Source: Lonsdalea britannica (lineage in GTDB: Bacteria > Pseudomonadota > Gammaproteobacteria > Enterobacterales > Enterobacteriaceae). From it: a stretch of DNA of 64,000 nt. Under the pieces are notes generated by a model. The model was not told where the DNA came from. It made no database searches and was given only the letters and a program-made list of their open reading frames with translations. Positions 40,700-51,206 of this stretch are shown here, in pieces. The position numbers and the translations under genes are program-made. How positions within the stretch are numbered: the first letter of the stretch is position 1; the number at the start of each line of letters is the position of its first letter. The stretch covers positions 1 to 64,000 of the forward strand of contig NZ_LUTN01000019.1 of the NCBI RefSeq assembly GCF_002111595.1, read 5' to 3'.

Positions 40700-41884
40700 A
40701 TGGCAATGGGTAAGTTGGTAGCGCAGCGGATGGAGCGGCTTAAAAGCTCCGCGATTCGAGAACTGCTGAAGCACAGCAAAATGGATGGCGTGATTTCGTT
40801 GGCGGGAGGGATACCTTCAGACGCGCTGTTTGACTTTGACGGACTGCGGCAGGCGACGGAACTGGCGATCGTCGAGCAACCGAAGGCGGCGTTCCAGTAT
40901 GGCCTGACCGAAGGCAGCCCGGTGCTGCGTGAACGCATTGCCGAGCTGTGCGAACTGCGTGGCGTACAAACCTGTGCGGACGATATCGTCGTCACCGCAG
41001 GCTCCCAGCAGGCGCTGGATTTGGTCATGCGCGCAACGGTCGATCCGCAGGATGTTTTCGTCGTTGAGCGACCGACCTACCTGGCGGCGTTGCAGACGTT
41101 GGAACTGGCGGAAGCGCAGATTATGTCGGTCTCTTCCGACGAACACGGCATGGTCGTTGACGAACTGGAAGCGCTGCTGGCCACGCAGCGTATCAAAGGC
41201 GTTTATCTGGTGCCGAACTTCGGCAACCCCAGCGGCGTTTCGCTGAGCGAGGCTCGGCGCAAGCAGCTGGTTGCGCTGGCCGCGAAGCATGATTTCCTGA
41301 TTATCGAGGACGATCCCTACGGTGAACTGCGGTTTACCGAGACGCGCCATGCGACGCTGTATCAGCTGGCGAATGAGGCCGGACACGCCGATCGCGTGGT
41401 TTACCTCTCTTCTTTCTCCAAGGTGCTGGCACCGGGCCTGCGTCTGGGCTGGGCCGTACTGCCCGACTGGTTGCTGCACAACGTGGCGATCATCAAGCAG
41501 GCTGCGGACTTGCACGCCAGCGCGCTGTCCCAGGCAATTGTGGAGAACTATTTAGGGTTGGGTCGTTTGCCGAAGCAGATCGAAACCATCCGTCATGCTT
41601 ATCGTCAAAAAGGCGAGCGCCTTTCCGCGTTGGTTGAAGAGCAGCTCGGCGATGTGTTGACCTTCAATCAGCCAGAAGGCGGCATGTTCCTGTGGGCGCG
41701 CTTCCGTGAGACGTTCGATACGACCGAATGGTTGAAAAAAACGTTGGCAGAAGGGGTGGTGTTCGTGCCGGGCGAGTTCTTCTTCGCAGAACAACCGGAC
41801 CGTTCAACGCTGCGCCTGTCTTTCGCGACGGCGACGGAAGAGCAGATGCATGAAGCCGTAGCGCGTCTGCGCCGGGCGCTGTAA
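40700..41884 (+). CDS. PLP-dependent aminotransferase (fold type I, 2-aminoadipate/aromatic-like group)
   Basis: About 394-residue aminotransferase without the DNA-binding domain of MocR regulators. Family blocks are SLAGGIPSDALF, YGLTEGSPVLRERIAEL, TAGSQQALDL (PLP phosphate contact), PNFGNPSGVSLSEARRKQL, IIEDDPYGELRF and the Schiff-base Lys in SSFSKVLAPGLRLGW. The final SFATATEEQMHEAVARL carries the carboxylate-binding region. Starts at 40688 (MSIVMAMGK) or 40700 (MAMGK) are both weakly supported. It lies directly after the liv operon terminator, so a role in branched-chain or aromatic amino-acid catabolism is plausible; the substrate is unknown. Confidence 0.87.
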   Translation: MAMGKLVAQRMERLKSSAIRELLKHSKMDGVISLAGGIPSDALFDFDGLRQATELAIVEQPKAAFQYGLTEGSPVLRERIAELCELRGVQTCADDIVVTAGSQQALDLVMRATVDPQDVFVVERPTYLAALQTLELAEAQIMSVSSDEHGMVVDELEALLATQRIKGVYLVPNFGNPSGVSLSEARRKQLVALAAKHDFLIIEDDPYGELRFTETRHATLYQLANEAGHADRVVYLSSFSKVLAPGLRLGWAVLPDWLLHNVAIIKQAADLHASALSQAIVENYLGLGRLPKQIETIRHAYRQKGERLSALVEEQLGDVLTFNQPEGGMFLWARFRETFDTTEWLKKTLAEGVVFVPGEFFFAEQPDRSTLRLSFATATEEQMHEAVARLRRAL

Positions 41885-41895
41885 ATCAGAGACGT

Positions 41896-41921
41896 AAAAA
41901 GCCCCGCGAGAGCGCGGGGCT
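41896..41921 (-). terminator. Terminator for the chemoreceptor gene (minus strand)
   Basis: AGCCCCGCG (41900-41908) and CGCGGGGCT (41913-41921) form a perfect 9-bp stem. On the minus strand it is followed by TTTTTAC, fitting termination of the gene ending at 42063. On the plus strand it also lies 16 bases after the aminotransferase stop. Confidence 0.82.
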
Positions 41922-42062
41922 GTGGAAGGAATTCGCGGTTGCCATCCTGCCATTCGCCAACGCGTTATGCCGTTAGGCCAATGGCCGATCTAGCATGACG
42001 TCTGGCTTTCAGGCGGCAACTCGCCGGAACGCCGCATTATCGCGGCTGTTCCGTGGGGAATA

Positions 42063-43732
42063 TCAGAAACGCTCCCAGTCGTCTTCGCTGCCACCCGCGC
42101 TTGCCAATGCGGGTTTTGGCTGAGACGCGGCTGCCGGTCTTTTGACGGGCGCTTTGGCGCCGGGCAGAGCGTGCGCGCTTCCACTTTAAATACCTGCATC
42201 AGATCCACCAGATTGGACGCCTGTGAGCTGAGGCTGTCTGCGGCGCTGGCGGACTCTTCCACCAACGCGGCGTTCTGCTGAGTCACCTGGTCAAGCTGGT
42301 TCACCGCATCGTTAATCTGGGTGATCCCATCCTGCTGTTCGTGGGTGGTGACGCCGATTTCGCTGATGAGATCGGCGACGCGGTGAGCCTGCTCGACGAT
42401 CTCATCCATTGTCGTTCCCGCGTTGCCGACCAACTTAGAGCCGGTTTCCACTTTTTCCACGCTTTCCGTGATGAGGTCTTTGATCTCCTTGGCGGCAGAC
42501 GCGGAACGCTGTGCCAGAGAGCGAACTTCACCGGCCACCACCGCAAATCCACGTCCCTGTTCACCTGCTCGGGCAGCTTCTACAGCGGCGTTCAGCGCCA
42601 GAATATTGGTCTGGAACGCAATGCCATCGATGACACTGATGATGTCGCTGATTTTGTGAGAGCTGGAGGTGATCTCGTTCATGGTGTTGACGACGTCGCT
42701 GACCACGGTGTTGCCTTTGGTCGCAGAGTCGCTGGCGGACTTCGCCAGTTCCGTCGCCATGCGCACGGTATCCACGTTCTGTTTGACGGTCTGGCTGATC
42801 TGCTCCATCGACGCCGCCGTCTGCTGGAGATTCGCCGCCTGCTCTTCGGTACGCTGGCTCAGATCGGTGTTGCCCATGGCGATCTGGCTGGAGCCGGTAG
42901 CGATGGATTCACTGCTTTGACGTACCTGATTGACCGTCGTGCTCAGGCTGTTGCGCATTTCTTCCATCGCAGCCAGCAGGCTGGATGTGTCGTTGTCGCG
43001 CAGCTTGACGCGCATGGCCAGGTCGCCTTTGGCGATAGCGCCGGCAATTTGCGCAGCATAGGCCGGCTCACCCCCCAACTGGTTGATGATGCGACGGGTA
43101 ATCAGCCAGGCGGTTATTCCGCCCAGTACGGCGACAAGCACAGCTAAAGCCACCATCACCGCACCGGAGCGGTTGGCCTGATGGCCAGACTGTTCGGCGT
43201 CGCTGATGGTGGTTTCTTTCTGGAAGTTCAGAATGTTGTCGACGGCCTTGAAGATTTTGTCCTGCTCATCGTGTACCTCCGTGAGGATGGTGTCTCTGGC
43301 TTCTTCCTGTCGGTTCGCCAGCCCTAACGTGAGCGCTTTTCTGACGGCGGCGACATAACCCGGCTGAACCTGAGACAGCTGGTTGACCAAAGTCGACATT
43401 TCCTGTGTGGACACGGAGCGGCTGACTTCATTCAATGTTGCGGTATTGACCGTGATGATGTCTTCGATCTGTTTTTGTCGGCTCAGCATTTGATCGCGAT
43501 CTTTCAGCAGCGCGATATCACGGACGGAGCGGGCAACCACGTTGACGTTGTCTTTAAACTCCTGGAACTGCAGCAGACGGGTGATACGCAGCTCGGACAA
43601 CGTCTGAACGTTGGCGCTGATCTGCTTGAGCTGAAACAGGCCGAACAGGGCGACCAAAAAGCCGATAGCAATGACCAGCGAAAAACCGCTGCCCAGCATG
43701 GTGCTGAGCTTCATGTTTTTTAGCAATTTCAT
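42063..43732 (-). CDS. Methyl-accepting chemotaxis protein (single-base frameshift near the C-terminus)
   Basis: Transmembrane chemoreceptor. TM1 at about residues 10-32, a four-helix-bundle periplasmic domain to about 190 ([19 protein letters not shown]), TM2 near 191-211, HAMP ([23 protein letters not shown]) and the long cytoplasmic coiled coil. The hairpin tip [30 protein letters not shown], which binds CheA/CheW, is intact. As written the frame ends at 41990 with an unrelated tail. Restoring one base near 42180 gives [19 protein letters not shown] and ends EDDWERF at 42063. The terminal WERF resembles the CheR/CheB docking pentapeptide (NWETF type), so this would be a high-abundance receptor. 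The ligand is unknown. A sigma-28 promoter lies upstream. Confidence 0.92.
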
Positions 43733-43879
43733 AATGTCCCTTTGGGTTGGCGGACACCTGATTTTTCATGGTGAAGTCCGGGTGTCTAAAAAATGTAAAG
43801 CGGGCCGAACGCGGTATGTCATTGGCAATCGCCTTTACTGCCATATGGCGACATACCATTTAGGAACCCTCAGGGGTCT

Positions 43880-43906
43880 TTATCGGCTGCGTTTCTTGAG
43901 CCTGTA
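43880..43906 (-). promoter_or_regulatory. FliA (sigma-28) flagellar-class promoter of the chemoreceptor gene
   Basis: On the minus strand TACAGGCT (43899-43906), 11 bases, then GCCGATAA (43880-43887). The -10 box equals the sigma-28 consensus exactly and the -35 matches 5 of 8 positions of TAAAGTTT with correct spacing. The ATG is about 150 bases downstream. Confidence 0.82.
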
Positions 43907-44154
43907 CCATCAATTTTCAAAACATGTTGATAACAGAACGCCAGTGACCGGGGCGTAATGTTAGGGAGATGACAGAACGTTTAAAAAGCGATGCTCATCG
44001 GCCATGCTGCGCCTGAAAGTAGTCGGCAAAAGCGCGTCACCCTTTTATTTGCTGGATTTTTTCTCAGCGCAGTGCTGGCGGTGAATGACTCGTTTTTATC
44101 CTGTCTGATATGGCTTCTTTTCACGCGTTTTGCTGAATGCCTTTGCCATCGGGG

Positions 44155-44206
44155 TGTCATTTTTTTGTCATTTAAAAGTTATTTTTATGTCATCTGCACA
44201 TGTCAT
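44155..44206 (+). promoter_or_regulatory. PhoB-binding Pho box array upstream of ugpB
   Basis: TGTCAT occurs at 44155, 44166 and 44188, that is at 11- and 22-base spacing, and again at 44201. The first pair forms a classic Pho box (two TGTCA repeats 11 bases apart with a T-rich centre). The array ends about 65 bases before the ugpB start. The region 43907-44154 between the divergent promoters shows no convincing gene. Confidence 0.85.
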
Positions 44207-44268
44207 GTTACCTGCCACATTTATGGCTCCCACCGGGGGGCCGAACGGTATTTTTGCAGGAGACTGGC

Positions 44269-45588
44269 ATGTTGAAACACGCAATCCGCACCGTCGCCGC
44301 CAGCGCCGTCATGGCGATGGCCCTCACTTCTCAGGCGCAGGCGGTGACCGACATCCCGTTCTGGCATGCGATGGAAGGGGAGCTGGGGAAAACGGTCAAT
44401 ACGTTGGCGGACCGCTTTAACCAGAGCCAGAATGACGTCAGGATTGTGCCCGTCTACAAGGGCAACTACGAACAGACGCTGGCCGCCGGGATTGCCGCCT
44501 ACCGCAGTGGGAATGGGCCTGCGATCTTGCAGGTCTATGAGGTGGGCACCGCCACCATGATGGCGAGCAAGGCCATCAAACCGGTTTACGAGGTATTCCA
44601 ACAGTCGGGCGTGCCGTTCGATGAGAGCGTATTCGTGCCGACGGTCTCCGGCTATTACACCGATGCCAAAAGCGGCCATCTGTTGTCTCAGCCGTTTAAC
44701 AGCTCCACGCCGGTGCTTTATTACAACAAGGATGCATTCAAAAAGGCGGGCCTGGACCCGGAACAGCCGCCGAAAACCTGGCAGCAGATGGCGGAGTACA
44801 CAGCCAAACTACGCTCCTCCGGCATGAAATGCGGTTACTCCAGCGGCTGGCAGGGATGGATTCAGCTCGAAAACTTCAGCGCCTGGCATGGTCTGCCGTT
44901 CGCGAGTCAAAACAACGGTTTTGACGGCACTGACGCGGTGCTTGAGTTCAATCAGCCCGCTCAGGTCAAACACATCGCCCTGCTGGAGGCCATGAACAAG
45001 AAAGGGGACTTTACCTACTACGGGCGCAAGGACGAATCGACAGAGAAATTCTATAACGGCGACTGCGCCATGATCACGGCCTCCTCAGGTTCGTTGGCGG
45101 GTATTCGTCAGTACGCCAAATTCCACTTCGGCGTCGGCATGATGCCGTATGACGCCGACGAGAAAGGCGCGCCTCAGAACGCCATTATCGGCGGAGCCAG
45201 CCTTTGGGTGATGAACGGCAAGGATCCCGCCACCTATCACGGCGTGGCGGAATTTATGCAGTTTCTGGCGAAGCCGGAGATCGCCGCCGAGTGGCACCAG
45301 AAGACCGGCTATCTGCCGATTACTGCCGCCGCCTACGACCTGACGCGCCAGCAGGGCTTCTACGAGCAGAATCCCGGCGCGGATATCGCCACCCGTCAGA
45401 TGTTGAACAAACCGCCGTTGCCGTTCACCAAAGGGCTGCGTCTGGGCAATATGCTGCAAATCCGCACCATCGTGGACGAAGAAATGGAGAGCGTCTGGAT
45501 CGGCAAGAAAACGCCGCAGCAGGCGCTGGATGCCGCGGTACAGCGGGGAAATATGCAACTGCGTCGCTTCGAACAATCCACCCGGTAA
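44269..45588 (+). CDS. ugpB: sn-Glycerol-3-phosphate-binding periplasmic protein UgpB
   Basis: Binding protein of the Ugp importer for glycerol-3-phosphate and glycerophosphodiesters. The start at 44269 ([12 protein letters not shown]) has AGGAGA upstream and gives 439 residues with a signal peptide ending AQA near residue 24. The mature segment [15 protein letters not shown] and later [30 protein letters not shown] are diagnostic. It is the first gene of ugpBAECQ under the Pho boxes, so phosphate starvation should induce it. The in-frame ATG at 44200 is upstream of the ribosome site and rejected. Confidence 0.97.
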   Translation: MLKHAIRTVAASAVMAMALTSQAQAVTDIPFWHAMEGELGKTVNTLADRFNQSQNDVRIVPVYKGNYEQTLAAGIAAYRSGNGPAILQVYEVGTATMMASKAIKPVYEVFQQSGVPFDESVFVPTVSGYYTDAKSGHLLSQPFNSSTPVLYYNKDAFKKAGLDPEQPPKTWQQMAEYTAKLRSSGMKCGYSSGWQGWIQLENFSAWHGLPFASQNNGFDGTDAVLEFNQPAQVKHIALLEAMNKKGDFTYYGRKDESTEKFYNGDCAMITASSGSLAGIRQYAKFHFGVGMMPYDADEKGAPQNAIIGGASLWVMNGKDPATYHGVAEFMQFLAKPEIAAEWHQKTGYLPITAAAYDLTRQQGFYEQNPGADIATRQMLNKPPLPFTKGLRLGNMLQIRTIVDEEMESVWIGKKTPQQALDAAVQRGNMQLRRFEQSTR

Positions 45589-45637
45589 GTGTGTTTTAGG
45601 CCGAAAGGACGCGGCCTATTCCTATTGAGATTATCCG

Positions 45638-46525
45638 ATGAATGCTTCCCGCCCCGTTTTTAGCCGCAGCTGGCTGCCTTATGCGCTGGTGCTTCCGCAG
45701 CTGTCGATTACGGCGATATTCTTCCTCTGGCCCGCCGGGCAGGCGCTGTGGTACTCCGTGCAGGACGTCGACCCGTTTGGACTATCAAGCCGGTTTGCCG
45801 GGTTGAATAACTTTATCCAGCTGTTTCACGATCCCTACTATCTCGAGTCGTTCTACACCACCCTGTGGTTCAGCGGGCTGGTCACGTTTTTCGGGCTGAT
45901 CATCTCCCTGTTTCTCGCGGCGTTAGTCAATCATGTGACGCGTGGGCGGCGGATTTACCAGACACTGCTGATCTTGCCCTATGCCATCGCGCCCGCGGTG
46001 GCAGCGGTGCTGTGGATGTTCTTGTTTAATCCGGGTCTGGGCCTCATCGCCTACTGGCTACGTCACCTGGGCTATGACTGGAATCATGCTCAGAACAGCG
46101 GTCAGGCGATGCTGTTGGTGGTAGTGGCGTCGGTCTGGAAACAGATCAGCTATAACTTCCTGTTTTTCCTGGCGGCATTGCAGTCTGTGCCGCGCTCTCT
46201 GATTGAAGCCGCTGCGATTGACGGCGCGGGACCAGTCCGGCGTTTCTTCAATGTGGTGCTGCCGCTGATCTCGCCGGTAAGCTTCTTCCTGCTGGTGGTC
46301 AATCTGGTCTACGCATTCTTCGATACATTCCCGGTGATTGACGCCGCGACGGCCGGCGGCCCGGTACAGGCCACAACCACGTTGATTTATAAGGTGTATC
46401 GCGAAGGCTTTGCCGGATTGGATCTCGCCAGTTCGGCCGCGCAGTCGGTGGTGCTGATGGTGTTGGTGATCGTGCTGACGGTGATTCAGTTCCGCTTCGT
46501 TGAGCGTAAGGTGAACTATCAATGA
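45638..46525 (+). CDS. ugpA: Glycerol-3-phosphate ABC transporter permease UgpA
   Basis: 295 residues, same as E. coli, six membrane helices. The EAA loop is [25 protein letters not shown] near residue 190. Family MalF-type permease. ATGA overlap with ugpE. Confidence 0.97.
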   Translation: MNASRPVFSRSWLPYALVLPQLSITAIFFLWPAGQALWYSVQDVDPFGLSSRFAGLNNFIQLFHDPYYLESFYTTLWFSGLVTFFGLIISLFLAALVNHVTRGRRIYQTLLILPYAIAPAVAAVLWMFLFNPGLGLIAYWLRHLGYDWNHAQNSGQAMLLVVVASVWKQISYNFLFFLAALQSVPRSLIEAAAIDGAGPVRRFFNVVLPLISPVSFFLLVVNLVYAFFDTFPVIDAATAGGPVQATTTLIYKVYREGFAGLDLASSAAQSVVLMVLVIVLTVIQFRFVERKVNYQ

Positions 46526-47370
46526 TTGAGCATCGTCGCGGGCTGAATATTTTCAGCCATGTCATGTTGGCGGTCGCGCTGCTGGTGGTGCTGTTTCCGC
46601 TGTATATCGCGGTGGTGACGGCGACGCTGGATCAGGCGCAGGCTTCGCAGGCGCCGATGACGCTCATCCCCGGCAGCCATCTCTGGCAGAACTTCACTAC
46701 CATTTGGCAGCATGGGGTCGGCAACAACAACAGCGCGCCGTTCGGCTGGCTGCTGATCAACAGTTTCATCATGGCGTTGACCATCACGGTGGGGAAAATC
46801 AGCGTGTCGATGCTGTCTGCCTACGCCATGGTGTATTTCCGCTTTCCCCTACGGCAGGTCTTTTTCTGGATGATTTTCACCACCCTGATGCTGCCGGTGG
46901 AGGTGCGTATTTTCCCGACGGTGGAGGTGATTTCTCATCTCGGCATGATGAACAGCTACACCGGTTTGACGCTGCCGCTGATGGCTTCGGCCACCGCAAC
47001 CTTTCTGTTCCGGCAGTGTTTCATGACGCTGCCGGATGAACTGATGGAAGCGGCGCGTATCGACGGCGCGGGTCCGATGCGCTTTTTCTTCGACATGGTG
47101 CTGCCGTTATCCAAAACCAATTTGGCGGCGCTGTTCGTCATTATTTTCATCTACGGCTGGAACCAGTATCTGTGGCCGCTGCTGATTGTAAGCGATTCGC
47201 GTCTCGGCACCGCCGTGGCGGGTGTTCAGAGCATGATCGCCAGCAGCGACAGCCCGACTCGCTGGGAGCATGTGATGGCGGCGATGCTGCTCACCATGCT
47301 GCCGCCGATATTGGTTGTGCTGCTGATGCAGCGCTGGTTTGTCCGTGGACTGGTCGACAGTGAGAAATAA
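46522..47370 (+). CDS. ugpE: Glycerol-3-phosphate ABC transporter permease UgpE
   Basis: 282 residues (E. coli 281). MalG-type permease with EAA loop [24 protein letters not shown] near residue 175. It pairs with UgpA and receives energy from UgpC, which starts six bases after its stop. Confidence 0.97.
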   Translation: MIEHRRGLNIFSHVMLAVALLVVLFPLYIAVVTATLDQAQASQAPMTLIPGSHLWQNFTTIWQHGVGNNNSAPFGWLLINSFIMALTITVGKISVSMLSAYAMVYFRFPLRQVFFWMIFTTLMLPVEVRIFPTVEVISHLGMMNSYTGLTLPLMASATATFLFRQCFMTLPDELMEAARIDGAGPMRFFFDMVLPLSKTNLAALFVIIFIYGWNQYLWPLLIVSDSRLGTAVAGVQSMIASSDSPTRWEHVMAAMLLTMLPPILVVLLMQRWFVRGLVDSEK

Positions 47371-47376
47371 GACGCT

Positions 47377-48453
47377 ATGACATCGTTAAAACTACAGGCC
47401 GTCACTAAATCCTACGACGGCAAAACGCAGATCATCAACCCCATCAACCTGGACGTGGCCGATGGGGAGTTCGTCGTGCTCGTTGGCCCGTCGGGCTGCG
47501 GTAAGTCGACGTTGCTGCGCATGGTCGCCGGTCTGGAACAGACGACGAGCGGCGATATTTATATTGGCGACGAGCGCGTTACGGAAAAAGAGCCGAAAGA
47601 TCGCGGTATTGCGATGGTGTTCCAGAATTACGCGCTTTATCCGCACATGAGCGTCTATCAAAACATGGCCTACGGGCTGAAAATTCGCGGTCTGGGCAAA
47701 GAGCAGATCCGTAAACGGGTCGAAGAAGCCGCGCGGATTCTGGAGCTGCTGCCGTTGCTGGAGCGTAAACCGCGCGAGCTGTCCGGCGGTCAGCGCCAGA
47801 GGGTGGCGATGGGGCGCGCCATCGTGCGAGAACCGGCGGTGTTTTTGTTCGACGAACCGTTATCGAATCTGGATGCCCGGCTGCGTGTCCAGATGCGGCT
47901 GGAGCTGCGGCAGCTGCATCAGCGGCTACGGACCACCAGCCTGTATGTCACGCACGATCAGGTCGAAGCGATGACGCTCGCGCAGCGGGTGATCGTCATG
48001 AACAAGGGCGTGGCCGAACAGATCGGCGCGCCCGCCGAGATCTATCGTCGCCCGGCAACGCTGTTCGTCGCGAGTTTTATCGGGTCGCCCGCCATGAATC
48101 TGCTCTCAGGCCGGGTCAGTGACGACGGCGACCGGCTGATCTTATCCTCCGATCTGGCGTTAACGCTACCAGCTTCAAAACCCGAGTGGCGGGGGCGAGA
48201 AGTGACCCTCGGTGTTCGGCCGGAACACATTCTACTGGCGGACGGTCCGGACAATGCCGTGCCGATGACGGTCGACACGGTGGAATTATTGGGCGCGGAT
48301 AATCTGGCGTATGGACGGTGGGCAGGGCAGAATGTCATCGTGCGCTTGTCGCACGAATATTGTCCGGCCGTGGGCGCTACCCTCTGGCTGCATGTGCCGG
48401 CCTCGTCGTGGCATATATTTGATTCGCAGAGCGGATTACGGATGGAACGATGA
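47377..48453 (+). CDS. ugpC: Glycerol-3-phosphate ABC transporter ATP-binding protein UgpC
   Basis: 358 residues. Walker [11 protein letters not shown]-loop [10 protein letters not shown], signature LSGGQRQRV, Walker [16 protein letters not shown], switch VTHDQVEA. The C-terminal TOBE/OB regulatory region ([10 protein letters not shown] near residue 270) is typical of MalK-type ATPases. In E. coli UgpC is inhibited by internal phosphate. ATGA overlap with ugpQ. Confidence 0.97.
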   Translation: MTSLKLQAVTKSYDGKTQIINPINLDVADGEFVVLVGPSGCGKSTLLRMVAGLEQTTSGDIYIGDERVTEKEPKDRGIAMVFQNYALYPHMSVYQNMAYGLKIRGLGKEQIRKRVEEAARILELLPLLERKPRELSGGQRQRVAMGRAIVREPAVFLFDEPLSNLDARLRVQMRLELRQLHQRLRTTSLYVTHDQVEAMTLAQRVIVMNKGVAEQIGAPAEIYRRPATLFVASFIGSPAMNLLSGRVSDDGDRLILSSDLALTLPASKPEWRGREVTLGVRPEHILLADGPDNAVPMTVDTVELLGADNLAYGRWAGQNVIVRLSHEYCPAVGATLWLHVPASSWHIFDSQSGLRMER

Positions 48454-49199
48454 CACACTCTTGGCCTTATCCTGCTTATGTCGCCCATCGTGGCGGTGGT
48501 TCACTGGCGCCGGAAAATACGCTGGCGGCGATTGATGCTGGCGCACGTTACGGGCATCGAATGATTGAAATTGACGCCAAGCTGTCGCGCGACGGGCAGG
48601 TTTTCCTGCTGCACGATGACACGCTGGATCGCACCACCAACGGTTGGGGGATTGCGGGCGAGCAGAGCTGGGAACAGCTATCCCGGCTGGACGCGGGCAG
48701 TTGGTTTGGACGGACATTCCGCGGCGAACATTTGCCGTCGCTGGCGGACGTGGCGCAGCGCAGCGTTCGTTACGATATTCTGGTGAACATCGAAATTAAG
48801 CCGACTACCGGTAAGGAAGCGGAAACCGGCCGGGTCGTCGCGTTGGCGGCGCGGGAACTGTGGCAACATCGTGTTGTTCCTCCGTTGCTGTCTTCTTTCT
48901 CCGTCGAGGCGTTGGAAGCGGCTCAGCAGGCGGCGCCTGAATTGCCTCGCGGGCTGCTGCTGGACGAGTGGCGCGAGGACTGGCTGACGCTGACGCAGCG
49001 GTTGGCGTGCGTGTCGATTCACCTCAATCATGCGCTCCTCGATGAAGCGCGCGTGGCGGAGTTGAAGCAGGCTGGGTTGCGAATTCTGGTCTACACCGTC
49101 AACCAGCCGGAACGGGCGCAAGACTTATTGCGCTGGGGCGTTGATGCTATCTGCACTGACCGGATAGATTTGATTGGGACAGCGGAAATCGCCGACTGA
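48450..49199 (+). CDS. ugpQ: Glycerophosphodiester phosphodiesterase UgpQ
   Basis: 249-residue cytosolic enzyme that cleaves imported glycerophosphodiesters to glycerol-3-phosphate and an alcohol. GDPD signatures: [18 protein letters not shown] near residue 12, [27 protein letters not shown] (metal ligands and catalytic His), and [10 protein letters not shown]. Last gene of the ugp operon. No clear terminator hairpin follows. Confidence 0.96.
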   Translation: MTHSWPYPAYVAHRGGGSLAPENTLAAIDAGARYGHRMIEIDAKLSRDGQVFLLHDDTLDRTTNGWGIAGEQSWEQLSRLDAGSWFGRTFRGEHLPSLADVAQRSVRYDILVNIEIKPTTGKEAETGRVVALAARELWQHRVVPPLLSSFSVEALEAAQQAAPELPRGLLLDEWREDWLTLTQRLACVSIHLNHALLDEARVAELKQAGLRILVYTVNQPERAQDLLRWGVDAICTDRIDLIGTAEIAD

Positions 49200-49365
49200 A
49201 GCTGTCTCCAGGATGGCATGTCGGTCAACGCTCGGCGTTTTCCATTCTTAGCCGCATTGGATGCCGTCATCCGGCAGTTTCGCATTATCCTCTGTATGGA
49301 TAGAGCGAGCCTGCCGTTATGAGGCGGCTCAGGGACGATGTCGCAAACATTAAGGAAGAAGGGCT

Positions 49366-50322
49366 ATGCCCGCGTTTATTGTTTCACTCTGGCACCAGAT
49401 TTATCTGTCTTTACCTCTTTTCGTTCTGATTGCGTTGGGATATGGCCTCGTCCGCGTGGGCCATTGGCCGGCCGACATCGCTGACGCATTGACCAGTTTC
49501 ATTTTCAATATTGCGCTACCCGCAATGTTATTCCTTATGATGTGCGACTTCGCCGACCGCCCGGCGGTGGATGCCCGCTTGTTGATTGCCTTCTTCGGCA
49601 GCTGTCTGGCCGTGTTTATATTAGGGCGTGTGATTGCCCGCTGGGTATTCAAGTTAGATGGGGTATCAGGTTCGATCTTTGCGCTGAGCGGTATTTTCTC
49701 CAACAACGTCATGCTGGGTCTGCCTATCGCCACGATGATGTTGGGGCCGGAGGCGATCCCCTCCGTGGCGCTGGTGCTGATTTTCAACGGCCTGATCCTC
49801 TGGACGCTGGTCACCGTGTCCGTCGAATGGGCTCGCAATGGCGCGCTATCGTTAAAGGGATTCACCGCCACCGCGCTGGGCGTGCTCAAAAACCCGCTGA
49901 TCATCGGTATTCTGTCTGGCACGCTGTTTGGCTTTACCGGTCTGCCGTTGCCCGAGGTGGCGGAGCGCTCGGTGAATATGCTGGGCCAGAGCGCCGTTCC
50001 GCTGTCGCTGGTGGCGCTGGGCATGGGGCTGGCGGAGTATCAGATCCGCGAGGGGTGGAGAATCAGCGTCGCCATCTGCATCATCAAGCTGTTGGTACAA
50101 CCGCTTATCGTGTGGTTGCTGGCGGTTGCGTTGGGATTGCCTGAGATGGAAACACGAGTGGTGGTTCTGCTGGGTTCAATGGCTATCGGAGTGAACATCT
50201 ATCTGATGTCGCGTCAGTTCAACGCGCTGGGCGGCCCAGTGGCCGCCAGTCTGTTGTTATCCACGTTGCTGGCGGCGGTGACGACGCCGCTCATCCTGAC
50301 GCTGATGGGCGTTCGTATATAA
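49366..50322 (+). CDS. AEC (auxin efflux carrier) family transporter
   Basis: 318-residue inner-membrane protein with about ten helices. The family hallmark is the unwound region FIFNIALPAMLF near residue 45 and NNVMLGLPIATMMLG near 108, with QSAVPLSLVALGMGLAEYQ in the second half. It resembles bacterial YfdV/MdcF-type carriers for malonate or other organic acids. Own ribosome site AAGGAAG; a 166-base gap separates it from ugpQ. Substrate unknown. Confidence 0.87.
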   Translation: MPAFIVSLWHQIYLSLPLFVLIALGYGLVRVGHWPADIADALTSFIFNIALPAMLFLMMCDFADRPAVDARLLIAFFGSCLAVFILGRVIARWVFKLDGVSGSIFALSGIFSNNVMLGLPIATMMLGPEAIPSVALVLIFNGLILWTLVTVSVEWARNGALSLKGFTATALGVLKNPLIIGILSGTLFGFTGLPLPEVAERSVNMLGQSAVPLSLVALGMGLAEYQIREGWRISVAICIIKLLVQPLIVWLLAVALGLPEMETRVVVLLGSMAIGVNIYLMSRQFNALGGPVAASLLLSTLLAAVTTPLILTLMGVRI

Positions 50323-50331
50323 CGCCGGCTC

Positions 50332-50610
50332 TCAGGGCGTGGTTGACGGCATCACGCGCTGTTGCGTCTGTTGTTGTTGCTGCCTGAGCTGCTGCTGTCG
50401 CGCGGCGCTGTTTTGCTGGATGCTCTGATTCAACTGCTGCTGCTGTAACTTCTGATCCTGTTGCATCTGCTGTTGCAGCCGTTTTTGGCTGCCGATGCCG
50501 CTTTCAAACTGTTGCTGTTGGGTCGATGGCAGGGGCGCTGCATTTGCCCACAGGGCCATCGATGAGAGTAAAACGCCGAGCATGACTGTCCGAATCACGT
50601 TGTGGTGCAT
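50332..50610 (-). CDS. yhhA: YhhA-like DUF2756 family protein
   Basis: 92-residue secreted protein. Signal peptide ends ANA near residue 24; the mature part is extremely Gln-rich (runs of two to five Q) and predicted coiled coil or disordered. E. coli yhhA lies next to ugpQ, so position supports the assignment. Function unknown. Divergent from trmL. Confidence 0.83.
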   Translation of the reverse strand: MHHNVIRTVMLGVLLSSMALWANAAPLPSTQQQQFESGIGSQKRLQQQMQQDQKLQQQQLNQSIQQNSAARQQQLRQQQQQTQQRVMPSTTP

Positions 50611-50741
50611 ACGTCCTCCGCGGGAAAGCCGCCTGTCGCTTAAGTTTAGTCGTTAATTGTCTCGCCGTCGCCCGCAGGCTGGGGTGGTGCGCAGGGATAC
50701 GATATACTGCCGCCACCTTTTTGACGACAGACGTTATCTGA

Positions 50742-51206
50742 ATGTTCCATATTGCGCTTTACGAACCGCAAATTGCGCCCAACACCGGCAATATCATCCG
50801 GCTGGCGGCGAACAACGGATGCTCTCTGCATCTGATTGAACCGCTGGGCTTCGACTTCGAAGAGAAGAAATTGCGCCTGGCCGGACTGGATTATCACGAT
50901 CTGGCCGTAGTCCAGCGTCATGCGAATTACGAAGCCTTTCTGGCGTCGGTGCCCGGCTGTCGCATTTTTGCCTGCACGACCAAAGGCAGTCAGCCCTACG
51001 ATCGCCCCACCTATCAGCCCGGAGACGTGTTGCTGTTCGGTTCGGAAACGGCCGGACTGCCTGACTCCGTGCGTAACGGCATCGCGCCGGAGTATCGCAT
51101 CCGCATCCCGATGGAGCCGGACTGCCGTAGTCTGAACCTTTCCAACTCGGTGGCGATTATCAGCTACGAAGCCTGGCGCCAGAACGGCTTCGGCGGCAGA
51201 AGCTAA
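50742..51206 (+). CDS. trmL: tRNA (cytidine/uridine-2'-O-)-methyltransferase TrmL
   Basis: 154-residue SPOUT methyltransferase that modifies the wobble base of tRNA-Leu isoacceptors. N-terminal [21 protein letters not shown], knot motif 2 [10 protein letters not shown] and motif 3 [22 protein letters not shown] are intact. Its stop overlaps the stop of the convergent DUF3142 gene by a few bases. Confidence 0.95.
   Translation: MFHIALYEPQIAPNTGNIIRLAANNGCSLHLIEPLGFDFEEKKLRLAGLDYHDLAVVQRHANYEAFLASVPGCRIFACTTKGSQPYDRPTYQPGDVLLFGSETAGLPDSVRNGIAPEYRIRIPMEPDCRSLNLSNSVAIISYEAWRQNGFGGRS

Noticed and set aside
42341-43147. 268-codon ORF antisense to the chemoreceptor
   Set aside because: It mirrors the conserved MCP coding frame and has no recognisable domain or ribosome site.
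43991-44420. Small ORFs upstream of ugpB starting near 43991 and 44130
   Set aside because: They run across the Pho boxes and into the ugpB signal peptide in another frame; no conserved features.
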